Below, in pieces: positions 18,252 to 26,154 of a DNA stretch of 64,000 bases (position 1 is its first letter; each line of letters opens with the position of its first letter). This DNA is from Mesorhizobium amorphae (GTDB taxonomy: Bacteria; Pseudomonadota; Alphaproteobacteria; Rhizobiales; Rhizobiaceae). The stretch lies in NCBI RefSeq assembly GCF_014843845.1, contig NZ_JHQS01000011.1, forward strand, positions 123,869 to 187,868, given 5' to 3'. The notes under the pieces were generated by a model. That model was not told where the DNA came from and searched no databases. It saw only the letters and a program-made list of their open reading frames with translations. The position numbers were made by a program, and so were the translations under genes.

Positions 18252-18713
18252 ATGCCCGATGCCGCCGCGAAGCCTGAAAACATCCACGGAACCGCGATCC
18301 TGATCGGCGAGCGCGGCGTCCTCATCACCGGGCCGTCGGGCGCCGGCAAGACGACGCTGGCACTGATACTGCTCGATCATTGCCGCGCACGCGGGCTGTT
18401 TTCACGCATGATAGGCGACGACCGGCTGCTTGCCTCAAGCCATGCGGGGCGGCTGGTCTGCCGCGTGCCAGCGGCCATCGCCGGTCTCGCCGAGGTGCCT
18501 GGGTTCATTCCGCGTCCGCTGCCGTTCGAGCCGGGCGGCGTGATCGACCTGCATGTGCGGCTGGTGCCGAAGGCAGAGATGGCCCGTTTCCAGGAGGAAA
18601 TCAGCGAGCCGGTCGCCGGCTGCCCGGTGCCGCGTATCGACCTTGCCGAGCGCAACGCCGCGACCGCCTTGCCGGCGGTGATGGCGCGGTTGTCCATCGC
18701 GCCTTTTTTATGA
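18252..18713 (+). CDS. hprK: short-form HPr kinase/phosphorylase HprK
   Basis: Phosphorylates HPr on a serine, linking PTS state to regulation. Only the C-terminal catalytic domain is present: 153 residues against about 310 in Firmicutes, as is normal in alphaproteobacteria. The P-loop GPSGAGKTT is at 27-35, and MIGDDRLL follows. The HprK signature is recognisable but divergent (PVAGCPVPRIDLAERN). It lies 17 bases after chvG and upstream of EIIA and HPr genes, its expected partners. Confidence 0.88.
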   Translation: MPDAAAKPENIHGTAILIGERGVLITGPSGAGKTTLALILLDHCRARGLFSRMIGDDRLLASSHAGRLVCRVPAAIAGLAEVPGFIPRPLPFEPGGVIDLHVRLVPKAEMARFQEEISEPVAGCPVPRIDLAERNAATALPAVMARLSIAPFL

Positions 18714-18730
18714 TCCGGTCCGGATTTTTT
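18712..18730 (+). terminator. short intrinsic terminator after hprK
   Basis: Directly at the hprK stop there is ATCCG-GTC-CGGAT followed by TTTTTT. The stem is only five base pairs, so termination may be partial and the PTS genes may still be cotranscribed with chvG and hprK. Confidence 0.4.
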
Positions 18731-18877
18731 GTTGCAATGCGTCAAAATGGCCCGGGCCGGCGCAATTTTGGGCTTGTCAACGCGCCTCGCGTCGACAAGA
18801 TAGCGCTCCCGCCGCCTGGAATGGCTGGCGAGCATAAAATGCGCCTGTGAAGCGGCGATGACGGGAGCCACCAACGA

Positions 18878-19279
18878 ATGATCGGACTCGTGCTTGTAAC
18901 GCACGGTCAACTGGCCACCGAGTTCCGACATGCCGTGGAACATGTCGTCGGGCCACAAGACAATTTCGAAACCGTGGCGATCGGTGCCGATGACGATATG
19001 GAGCAGCGGCGCAGCGACATCGTCGACGCCGTGGCGCGCGTCGACACCGGGGCCGGCGTCATCGTCCTGACCGATATGTTCGGCGGCACGCCTTCCAACC
19101 TCGCCATTTCGGTGATGGAATCGGGCCGCACCGAGGTGATCGCCGGCATGAACCTGCCGATGCTGATCAAGCTTTCCTCGATCCGCAAGGGCGACAACAT
19201 GGCCGCCGCGCTCGACGAGGCGCAGGCGGCGGGGCGCAAATACATCAACGTGGCCAGCCAGCTCCTGAGCAGCAAATGA
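18878..19279 (+). CDS. PTS EIIA component, mannose family (regulatory)
   Basis: 133 residues with the EIIA-Man fold: MIGLVLVTHGQLA, in which His9 is the expected phosphorylation site, and VLTDMFGGTPSNLA. There are no EIIB, EIIC or EIID genes nearby, so this is a regulatory rather than sugar-transporting PTS, as is typical in alphaproteobacteria. It overlaps the HPr gene by four bases. A separate enzyme I (PtsP type) must be encoded elsewhere. Confidence 0.92.
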   Translation: MIGLVLVTHGQLATEFRHAVEHVVGPQDNFETVAIGADDDMEQRRSDIVDAVARVDTGAGVIVLTDMFGGTPSNLAISVMESGRTEVIAGMNLPMLIKLSSIRKGDNMAAALDEAQAAGRKYINVASQLLSSK

Positions 19280-19572
19280 ACGCGCTGTCGCCGGAGAAAG
19301 ACCAGGTCGTGCGCGAGTTTCCGATCGTCAACCAGCGCGGCCTGCATGCGCGCGCCTCGGCGAAGTTCGTCCAGGTCGCCAGCGGTTTCGACGCCACGGT
19401 CGATGTCGAGAAGGACGGCGTCAAGGTCGGCGGCACTTCGATCATGGGCTTGATGATGCTGGCGGCGAGCCCCGGCTATTCGATCCGCGTCACCGCCAGC
19501 GGGCCGCAAGCCTTGCAGGCGATGGACGCGCTGGAGCAGCTGGTCGCCTCGCGCTTCGGCGAGGAAAGCTGA
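19276..19572 (+). CDS. ptsH: phosphocarrier protein HPr
   Basis: 98-residue phosphocarrier. His24 in QRGLHARAS receives phosphate from enzyme I, and Ser55 in GGTSIMGLMML is the position expected for HprK-dependent phosphorylation, consistent with hprK upstream. The start overlaps the EIIA stop by four bases. The trio hprK-EIIA-HPr forms a self-contained phospho-signalling set next to ChvG/ChvI. Confidence 0.94.
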   Translation: MNALSPEKDQVVREFPIVNQRGLHARASAKFVQVASGFDATVDVEKDGVKVGGTSIMGLMMLAASPGYSIRVTASGPQALQAMDALEQLVASRFGEES

Positions 19573-19636
19573 CGGCGACTTTCCGGCAGAACCCTGACGG
19601 CGGACAAGCCGGCGCGTCGTGCGAAGACATGCACGA

Positions 19637-19652
19637 ATAAAGATTTCTTTAT
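19637..19652. promoter_or_regulatory. inverted-repeat operator upstream of ahcY, SahR-like
   Basis: ATAAAGA-TT-TCTTTAT is a perfect 7-bp inverted repeat with a two-base spacer, 112 bases before the ahcY start. It is AT-rich against a GC-rich background. ArsR-family SahR regulators, known to control S-adenosylhomocysteine and methionine genes in proteobacteria, bind inverted repeats upstream of ahcY. Assignment to SahR is inference from position and shape; no sahR gene is in this window. Confidence 0.45.
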
Positions 19653-19763
19653 ATCCCATTGTCGTTTGACGGGCGATCTGCTAGTCAGGCCGGCAATTCG
19701 CGCCCCTCCATGCGCCTTCCGGCGCGGGCGCGTGCCGCAGACAATTCACACCGGAGCACTGCC

Positions 19764-21164
19764 ATGACGGGTAGCAAGGACTATGTGGTCGCCGACATCT
19801 CACTTGCCGGCTGGGGCCGCAAGGAGATCGAGATTGCCGAAACGGAAATGCCGGGCCTGATGGCCTGCCGCGAGGAATTCGGCGACAAGAAGCCGCTCAA
19901 GGGCGCGCGCATCACCGGCTCGCTGCACATGACGATCCAGACGGCGGTGCTGATCGAGACGCTGAAGGCGCTGGGCGCCGATATCCGCTGGGCCTCGTGC
20001 AACATCTTCTCGACCCAGGATCATGCGGCGGCGGCGATCGCCGAAGCCGGCATCCCGGTGTTCGCCATCAAGGGCGAGACGCTCGAGGATTACTGGGACT
20101 ACACCGATCGGATCTTCCAGTGGACCGATGGCGGCACCTCCAACATGATCCTCGACGATGGCGGCGATGCCACCATGTACATCCTGATCGGCGCGCGCGC
20201 CGAAGCCGGTGAGGACGTGCTCTCCAACCCGGGCAGCGAAGAGGAAGAGATCCTGTTCGCCCAGATCAAGAAGCGGCTGAAGGCTTCGCCCGGCTTCTTC
20301 ACCAAACAGAAGGAAGCGATCCGCGGCGTCACCGAAGAGACGACGACCGGCGTCAACCGGCTCTATCAGCTGCAGAAGAAGGGCCTGCTGCCGTTCCCGG
20401 CGATCAACGTCAACGATTCGGTGACCAAGTCGAAATTCGACAACAAATATGGCTGCAAGGAATCGCTGGTCGACGGCATCCGCCGCGGCACCGACACCAT
20501 GATGGCCGGCAAGGTCGCCGTGGTGTGCGGCTATGGCGACGTCGGCAAGGGCTCGTCGGCTTCGCTGAAGGGCGCCGGCGCCCGCGTCAAGGTCACCGAG
20601 GTCGATCCGATCTGCGCGCTGCAGGCGGCAATGGACGGTTTTGAGGTCGTCACGCTGGAAGACGCCGCGCCCACCGCCGACATCATCATCACCACCACCG
20701 GCAACAAGGACGTCGTCACCCTCGACCACATGCGTTCGATGAAGGACATGGTGATCGTCGGCAATATCGGCCACTTCGACAACGAGATCCAGGTGGCGTC
20801 GCTGCGCAACCTGAAATGGACCAACGTCAAGCCGCAGGTCGACATGATCACCTTCCCGGACGGCAAGCGGATGATCCTTTTGTCGGAAGGCCGCCTGCTC
20901 AACCTCGGCAACGCCACCGGCCATCCGAGCTTCGTCATGTCGGCCTCGTTCACCAACCAGGTGCTGGCGCAGATCGAACTCTACAGCAAGCCTGGCCAGT
21001 ACCAGAACCAGGTCTACGTGCTGCCGAAGCATCTCGACGAAAAGGTCGCGCGCCTGCATCTCGGCAAGCTCGGTGCCCGGCTAACCGAACTGTCCGGCGA
21101 ACAGGCCGCCTATATCGGCGTGACGCCGCAGGGGCCGTTCAAGCCGGAACACTACCGCTATTAA
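19764..21164 (+). CDS. ahcY: adenosylhomocysteinase AhcY
   Basis: NAD-dependent hydrolysis of S-adenosylhomocysteine to adenosine and homocysteine, removing the inhibitor of SAM-dependent methyltransferases. The 466-residue length is standard. Seen: [31 protein letters not shown], the substrate-binding [11 protein letters not shown] and the NAD-binding [14 protein letters not shown], ending in FKPEHYRY as the family does. The start at 19764 follows CGGAGC. A strong terminator lies downstream. Confidence 0.98.
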   Translation: MTGSKDYVVADISLAGWGRKEIEIAETEMPGLMACREEFGDKKPLKGARITGSLHMTIQTAVLIETLKALGADIRWASCNIFSTQDHAAAAIAEAGIPVFAIKGETLEDYWDYTDRIFQWTDGGTSNMILDDGGDATMYILIGARAEAGEDVLSNPGSEEEEILFAQIKKRLKASPGFFTKQKEAIRGVTEETTTGVNRLYQLQKKGLLPFPAINVNDSVTKSKFDNKYGCKESLVDGIRRGTDTMMAGKVAVVCGYGDVGKGSSASLKGAGARVKVTEVDPICALQAAMDGFEVVTLEDAAPTADIIITTTGNKDVVTLDHMRSMKDMVIVGNIGHFDNEIQVASLRNLKWTNVKPQVDMITFPDGKRMILLSEGRLLNLGNATGHPSFVMSASFTNQVLAQIELYSKPGQYQNQVYVLPKHLDEKVARLHLGKLGARLTELSGEQAAYIGVTPQGPFKPEHYRY

Positions 21165-21194
21165 CCAAAGCCAAAATTCCTACCACATATTGAC

Positions 21195-21229
21195 GCCGGG
21201 CGATTGACATTTCGCCCGGCTTTATTTTT
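21195..21229 (+). terminator. intrinsic terminator of ahcY
   Basis: Perfect 9-bp stem GCCGGGCGA (21195-21203) and TCGCCCGGC (21212-21220), followed by TTTATTTTT. It lies 30 bases after the ahcY stop. The remaining 120 bases to the next start hold no gene I can recognise. Confidence 0.9.
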
Positions 21230-21350
21230 GCGTCGATTGATTCTTCACGCCGATTCCAGCAAGCGCTATGTTGTGATTCGCGGTCCGGGGACGAGGGACG
21301 GCGCACGCATCAGGGCGGTCTTGCATTCAGGCGGCGAAGAGGACCAAGAC

Positions 21351-23915
21351 ATGCCGGGGGAAAACCCGCGTCAGGCGGGACAGGCCGTTTCCGGCGGCCA
21401 TGACGATTCGACAAGGACCGGCCCCGCCGTTGCGGGCGGGCGTCTTTCATCGCGTGCCGGAGCCCGCATCGGGACATTTCTTGCCACCTCGGTGCTTTCC
21501 GGTCCGCTGCTTGTGTTTGCCGCGCATGCCGAACCCGACGTCGCGCAAAAGGCCGGACTGGGGGTCAGCGCGGTCGAGGTCATGCAAATGGCCATGTTTG
21601 CCGGCGTCATGGGCGCGGCACTCGTCTCGGCGATCTTCCTGATCCGCGAAAGAGCCCGCACCTCGGCGCAGAATGCCGAACTCAGGACCCGCATAGCAGA
21701 CGTCAACGCGGCGCTGCAGCGCTCCGAGGCGCTGCTCAACCTGCGCGACCAGCGCGTGGTCGTCTGGGCCTCGGAGAACAAGAAGCCCGAGCTTCTCGGA
21801 ACCTTGCCGGTGGAGAGCGGCGCGCCCGAGGACCGGGCAGCCTTCCTCGCCTTCGGTCGCTGGCTGATGCCGCGTTCGGCGGCGGCGCTCGAACACGCGA
21901 TCACCGCCTTGCGCGAAAAGGCAAAGGCCTTCGATCTCGTCATCGAATCGCAGGCCGGCGTGCCGCTCGAAGTCTATGGCCGCAAGAGCGCGGCGCATGT
22001 GCTGGTGCGTTTCGTCTCGCTGTCGGAAACGCTGCGCAGCCAGGCAAGGCTCAAGATCGAGAACCAGCGGCTCGGCGCCGACTACGACACCATGCTCGGC
22101 CTGCTCGACGCACTGAAGATGCCGGCATGGCTGCGCGCGGCCGACGGGCGGCTGAAATGGGTCAACCGCGCCTATGCCGAAGCGGTCGAGGCGCCGAACG
22201 CCGAAACCGCGGTTCGCGAGGCCAAGGAATTCCTCGGCGGCCAGGCGCGCGACACGATCGCCGAACAGCACAAATCGCGCCTGGTCTTCGAACAGACGCT
22301 GTCGACGGTGATCGAGGGCGACCGTCGTGTGTTCGCGGTGACCGATTTCGCCGGCACCGACGGCTCGGCCGGGCTTGCCTGCGACACCAGCGCCACCGAA
22401 ACCATCCGCGGCGAATATGAGCGCACGGTCCGAAGCCACGCCGACACGCTCGACCAGCTCAATACGGCGGTTGCGATCTTCGACACCGACGAGAAGCTGC
22501 GCTTCTTCAACCAGGCCTTCCAGAAGCTGTGGAATCTCGACAGCGGCTTCCTGCACAGCGCCCCGGACAATGCCCTGTTGCTCGACCGGCTGCGCAGCGA
22601 AGGCAAGATCGCCGAGCAGCCCGAGTGGCGGCGCTGGAAGGAGGGCCTGCTCAGCGCCTACCGCGCGGTCGAATCGCAGGAGCACTGGTGGCATCTGCCT
22701 GACGGCAAGACGATCCGCGTGGTCGCCAACCCGCAGCCCAAGGGCGGCGTGACCTGGGTATTCGAGAACCTGACCGAGAAGATGGACCTCGAAAGCCGCT
22801 ACCAGACGGCGGTGCGGGTCCAGGGCGAGACGCTGGACAACCTTGCCGAAGGTGTTGCTGTGTTCGGACCCGACGGGCGGCTTCGCCTCTCCAACCCGGC
22901 CTTCGTCGCGCTGTGGGGGCTGAGCCAGGACGTGGTCAAGCCCAACGTCCATGTCCAGGCGATCCGCGACCTCTGCGACCAGCGCGCCGCGGACAGCCCG
23001 TGGGGCGGGTTCGTCGCCGCAATCACCGGCTTCGACGACGAGCGCCGCGACCGCCATGGCCAGACCGAACTCACCAACGGCACCGTGTTGCGCTATGCCG
23101 TCATCCATTTGCCCAACGGGCAGGTGATGATGACCTTCGTCGACGTCACCGACAGCGTCAATGTCGAGCGGGCGCTGAAGGACAAGAACGAGGCGCTGGA
23201 GAAATCCGACCAGCTGAAGAACGATTTCGTGCAGCACGTTTCCTACGAGCTGCGCTCGCCACTGACCAACATCATCGGCTTCACCGAGCTTCTGTCGCTG
23301 CCGGCGACCGGTCCGCTGACGCCGAAGCAGCGCGAATATGTCGAGCATGTCGGCTCGTCCTCTTCGGTGCTGCTCACCATCGTCAACGACATACTCGACC
23401 TGGCGACGGTCGACGCCGGCATCATGCAGCTCGACATTTCCGAAGTCAGCGTCGAGCGGACCATCGCGGCAGCATCCGAACTGGTCGCCGAGCGGCTGGA
23501 GGAGCATTCGATCAAGCTCAAAGTCGATGCGGCGGCGGCGCCGAAAAGCTTCCACGGCGACGAAACCCGCATCCGCCAGATCCTCTATAATCTCCTGAGC
23601 AACGCCGCGAACTACGCGCCGGAGGCAAGCACGGTGACGCTTGCCTGCCGGCAGCTGGCCGAGGGTGTGGAATTCTCCGTCCACGACGACGGCCCCGGCA
23701 TGCCGCCGGACGTGCTCGATTCAGTATTCCGCCGCTTCGAGCCGAGGACCAATGGCGGACGCCGGCGCGGCGCCGGGCTTGGCCTGTCGATCGTCAAGAG
23801 CTTCGTCGAATTGCATGGCGGCAGTGTCCGCATCCAGACCGGCAGAGACAGCGGCACCACGGTCATCTGCACCTTCCCCGACGCGCCTTCGGGCATTCGC
23901 GCCGCGGCCGAGTAG
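21351..23915 (+). CDS. divL: DivL-like PAS-domain pseudo-histidine kinase (Tyr in H-box)
   Basis: 854 residues. Two membrane helices (about 41-60 and 73-97) precede a coiled coil, several PAS-like domains (about 230-600), a DHp helix and an intact HATPase domain (NLLSNAANY, DDGPGMP, GAGLGLSIVKS). The phosphorylatable histidine of the H-box is replaced: VSYELRSPLTNIIGF has Tyr632 where kinases have His. This substitution is the hallmark of DivL, the Caulobacter cell-cycle protein that binds DivK~P and controls CckA. The position next to tsaE also fits. Start 21351 is chosen for its AAGAGGA site. Essentiality and partners here are inferred. Confidence 0.82.
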   Translation: MPGENPRQAGQAVSGGHDDSTRTGPAVAGGRLSSRAGARIGTFLATSVLSGPLLVFAAHAEPDVAQKAGLGVSAVEVMQMAMFAGVMGAALVSAIFLIRERARTSAQNAELRTRIADVNAALQRSEALLNLRDQRVVVWASENKKPELLGTLPVESGAPEDRAAFLAFGRWLMPRSAAALEHAITALREKAKAFDLVIESQAGVPLEVYGRKSAAHVLVRFVSLSETLRSQARLKIENQRLGADYDTMLGLLDALKMPAWLRAADGRLKWVNRAYAEAVEAPNAETAVREAKEFLGGQARDTIAEQHKSRLVFEQTLSTVIEGDRRVFAVTDFAGTDGSAGLACDTSATETIRGEYERTVRSHADTLDQLNTAVAIFDTDEKLRFFNQAFQKLWNLDSGFLHSAPDNALLLDRLRSEGKIAEQPEWRRWKEGLLSAYRAVESQEHWWHLPDGKTIRVVANPQPKGGVTWVFENLTEKMDLESRYQTAVRVQGETLDNLAEGVAVFGPDGRLRLSNPAFVALWGLSQDVVKPNVHVQAIRDLCDQRAADSPWGGFVAAITGFDDERRDRHGQTELTNGTVLRYAVIHLPNGQVMMTFVDVTDSVNVERALKDKNEALEKSDQLKNDFVQHVSYELRSPLTNIIGFTELLSLPATGPLTPKQREYVEHVGSSSSVLLTIVNDILDLATVDAGIMQLDISEVSVERTIAAASELVAERLEEHSIKLKVDAAAAPKSFHGDETRIRQILYNLLSNAANYAPEASTVTLACRQLAEGVEFSVHDDGPGMPPDVLDSVFRRFEPRTNGGRRRGAGLGLSIVKSFVELHGGSVRIQTGRDSGTTVICTFPDAPSGIRAAAE

Positions 23916-23923
23916 CGCGCTTC

Positions 23924-25429
23924 ATGGCAGGGCTGGAGCGTTTTCTCGCCGACGAGGCCGCGACCGCAAGGCTCGGCGAGGATCTCGCCATGGCGCTGCG
24001 CCCCGGCGATGTGCTGGCGCTGAAGGGTGATCTCGGCGCCGGCAAGTCGACGCTGGCACGGGCGCTGATCAGGGCGCTGGCCGACGATACGGCCCTCGAC
24101 GTGCCGAGCCCAACCTTCACGCTGGTGCAGAGCTACGACACGCGCGTGCCCGTGCATCATTTCGATCTCTACCGTCTGTCTTCGGCGTCCGAGCTCGACG
24201 AACTCGGCTTCGAAGACGCGCTGGCGCAAGGGGCAGCACTGGTCGAGTGGCCGGAGCGGGCCGAAACCCGGATGCCGGCAGGCACGCTCTGGATCGAACT
24301 CGTTCATCAGGACGAGGGCCGTCGGGCAAGCCTATCGGGGCAAGGTGCTGCCTTCGATCGCGCGGCGCGGTCGCTGGCGATGCGCGATTTTCTCGACTCG
24401 GCCGGATGGGATGAGGCGAGCCGCCGCCATTTCGTCGGCGACGCTTCGGCCCGCTCCTATGAGATCGTCTCGCGCGCCGGCTTTCCGCCACGCGTGCTGA
24501 TGAATTCGCCGCGGCTGGTGCTGGGCCCGCCGGTGCGTGACGGCAAGCCCTATGCCATGATCGCCCATTCCGCGCAATCCGTTACGGCCTTCGTCGCCAT
24601 CGACAAGGCGTTGCTGGCCGCCGGCGTCTGCGTGCCGGAAATCCATGCCGAGGATCTCGACCAGGGTTTTTTGCTGCTCGAGCATCTAGGCCCGGAAGGG
24701 TTTCTGGGCAGCGACGGCGAGCCGGTGGCCGAGCGCTACGCGGCGGCGGCCGAACTGCTGGCGATGATGCACGGCAAGGCCTGGCCCGAGCGGATGCAGG
24801 CAGCGCCCGGGATCTTCCACGACGTGCCGCCTTTCGATCGTGAAGCCATGCTGATCGAGGCCGAGCTGCTGGTCGACTGGTATGTGCCGATGGTTACCGG
24901 CGGTCCGGCCAGCGATGCTTTGCGGGCCGGCTACGCCCGGGAATGGAACGCGGTTCTCGACCGGCTCGCGGCCAGCGAATACACGCTGATGCTGCGCGAC
25001 TTCCATTCGCCCAACATCATCTGGCGCGGCGAGCGCTCCAGCCACGACCGCCTCGGCATCGTCGACATTCAGGACGCGCTGATCGGGCCCGCCGCCTATG
25101 ACGTTGCCTCGCTCGCCATGGATGCCCGCGTCACGATATCGCCCGAGATCGAGAAGCGAACCGTCGATGCGTATGTCGTGGCGCGCCACGCGGCCGGCGC
25201 GTTCGACGAAGCAGCGTTCAAGGAGGCCTATGCCATCATGGCGGCGCAGCGCAATTCGAAGATCCTCGGCATTTTCGTGCGGCTCGAGAAGCGCGACGGC
25301 AAGCCATTCTACCTCAAGCACCTGCCGCGCATCCGCGACTATCTGCGGCGGGCACTGGCGCATCCGGCGCTCGCCGGGTTACACGCCTTCTATGTTGCCC
25401 ATGGCCTGCTGGAAGAACGACCGCTGTGA
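23924..25429 (+). CDS. tsaE: fusion of TsaE (tRNA t6A ATPase) and AmgK-like sugar kinase
   Basis: 501 residues in two parts. Residues 1-150 are TsaE: P-loop GDLGAGKST (35-43), PSPTFTLVQSYD and HFDLYRL, the ATPase needed for t6A modification of ANN-decoding tRNAs. Residues 155-490 are an aminoglycoside-phosphotransferase fold: FVGDASARSYEIV, a catalytic loop LRDFHSPNIIW with Asp359, and GIVDIQDAL. This half resembles AmgK, the anomeric kinase for N-acetylmuramate. A MurU-like gene overlaps downstream by four bases, supporting a cell-wall-recycling role for it. The two activities are otherwise unrelated. Confidence 0.88.
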   Translation: MAGLERFLADEAATARLGEDLAMALRPGDVLALKGDLGAGKSTLARALIRALADDTALDVPSPTFTLVQSYDTRVPVHHFDLYRLSSASELDELGFEDALAQGAALVEWPERAETRMPAGTLWIELVHQDEGRRASLSGQGAAFDRAARSLAMRDFLDSAGWDEASRRHFVGDASARSYEIVSRAGFPPRVLMNSPRLVLGPPVRDGKPYAMIAHSAQSVTAFVAIDKALLAAGVCVPEIHAEDLDQGFLLLEHLGPEGFLGSDGEPVAERYAAAAELLAMMHGKAWPERMQAAPGIFHDVPPFDREAMLIEAELLVDWYVPMVTGGPASDALRAGYAREWNAVLDRLAASEYTLMLRDFHSPNIIWRGERSSHDRLGIVDIQDALIGPAAYDVASLAMDARVTISPEIEKRTVDAYVVARHAAGAFDEAAFKEAYAIMAAQRNSKILGIFVRLEKRDGKPFYLKHLPRIRDYLRRALAHPALAGLHAFYVAHGLLEERPL

Positions 25430-26154
25430 CCGCTAACCCCAAGACTGCGATGGTGCTTGCCGCTGGGCTCGGCAAGCGCATGCGGCCGATCACCGACACG
25501 ATGCCGAAGCCGCTTGTGAAAATCGCCGGCAAGACGCTGCTCGACTGGGGGCTGGACAGTCTGGCCATGGCCGGCGTCGAGACGGCTATCGTCAACGTCC
25601 ATTATCTTCCCGAGCAGATCGTCGCCCATGTCGCCGACAGGCGGGCACCGAAAATCGTCATCTCCGACGAGAGCGCTGCCCTACTCGACTCGGCCGGCGG
25701 CATCGTCAAGGCGTTGCCGGATCTGGGCAAGGATGCCTTTTACATCATCAACGCCGACACGTTCTGGATCGACAGCGGCCAGCCCAGCCTCGAGCGCCTT
25801 TCCCTTGCATGGGACGCCTCGAGAATGGATATTCTGCTGATGCTTACCGATCTCGACTCAGCGACCGGACACTGCGTCGGTACGGATTTCCTGATGGCGC
25901 CGGACGGCGCGTTGCGGCGCTCGAAGGGCGATCCGGCCGGGGTAATCTATGCCGGGGCGGCGATCATGCATCCGCGCATCTTCAAGGACGCACCGGCGAA
26001 GCCGCACTCGCTCAACGCCTATTTCGATACGGCCATTGCCGCTGGCCGCCTGTTCGGCATGCAGATGCGAGGGCACTGGATCACCGTCGGCACGCCCGAT
26101 GCCATTCCGCTGGCGGAAGCGGCGGTCGCCGGCGCCCTCACCGAGTCGCAATGA
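25426..26154 (+). CDS. nucleotidyltransferase, MurU-like (N-acetylmuramate-1-phosphate uridylyltransferase)
   Basis: 242 residues with the sugar-phosphate nucleotidyltransferase signature AMVLAAGLGKRMRPITD followed by MPKPLVKIAGK, then IVNVHYLPEQI, IVISDE and IINADTFW. In Pseudomonas putida AmgK and MurU act in sequence to make UDP-MurNAc from recycled MurNAc. Here the kinase-like domain is encoded immediately upstream with a four-base overlap. MurU is the best reading; a related mannose-1-phosphate guanylyltransferase cannot be excluded by eye. Confidence 0.82.
   Translation: MTANPKTAMVLAAGLGKRMRPITDTMPKPLVKIAGKTLLDWGLDSLAMAGVETAIVNVHYLPEQIVAHVADRRAPKIVISDESAALLDSAGGIVKALPDLGKDAFYIINADTFWIDSGQPSLERLSLAWDASRMDILLMLTDLDSATGHCVGTDFLMAPDGALRRSKGDPAGVIYAGAAIMHPRIFKDAPAKPHSLNAYFDTAIAAGRLFGMQMRGHWITVGTPDAIPLAEAAVAGALTESQ

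Noticed and set aside
19573..19763. Possible SAH or SAM riboswitch in the ahcY leader
   Set aside because: I could not find the conserved core or pseudoknot; only a simple GC hairpin near 19712-19735 and an operator-like inverted repeat are visible.
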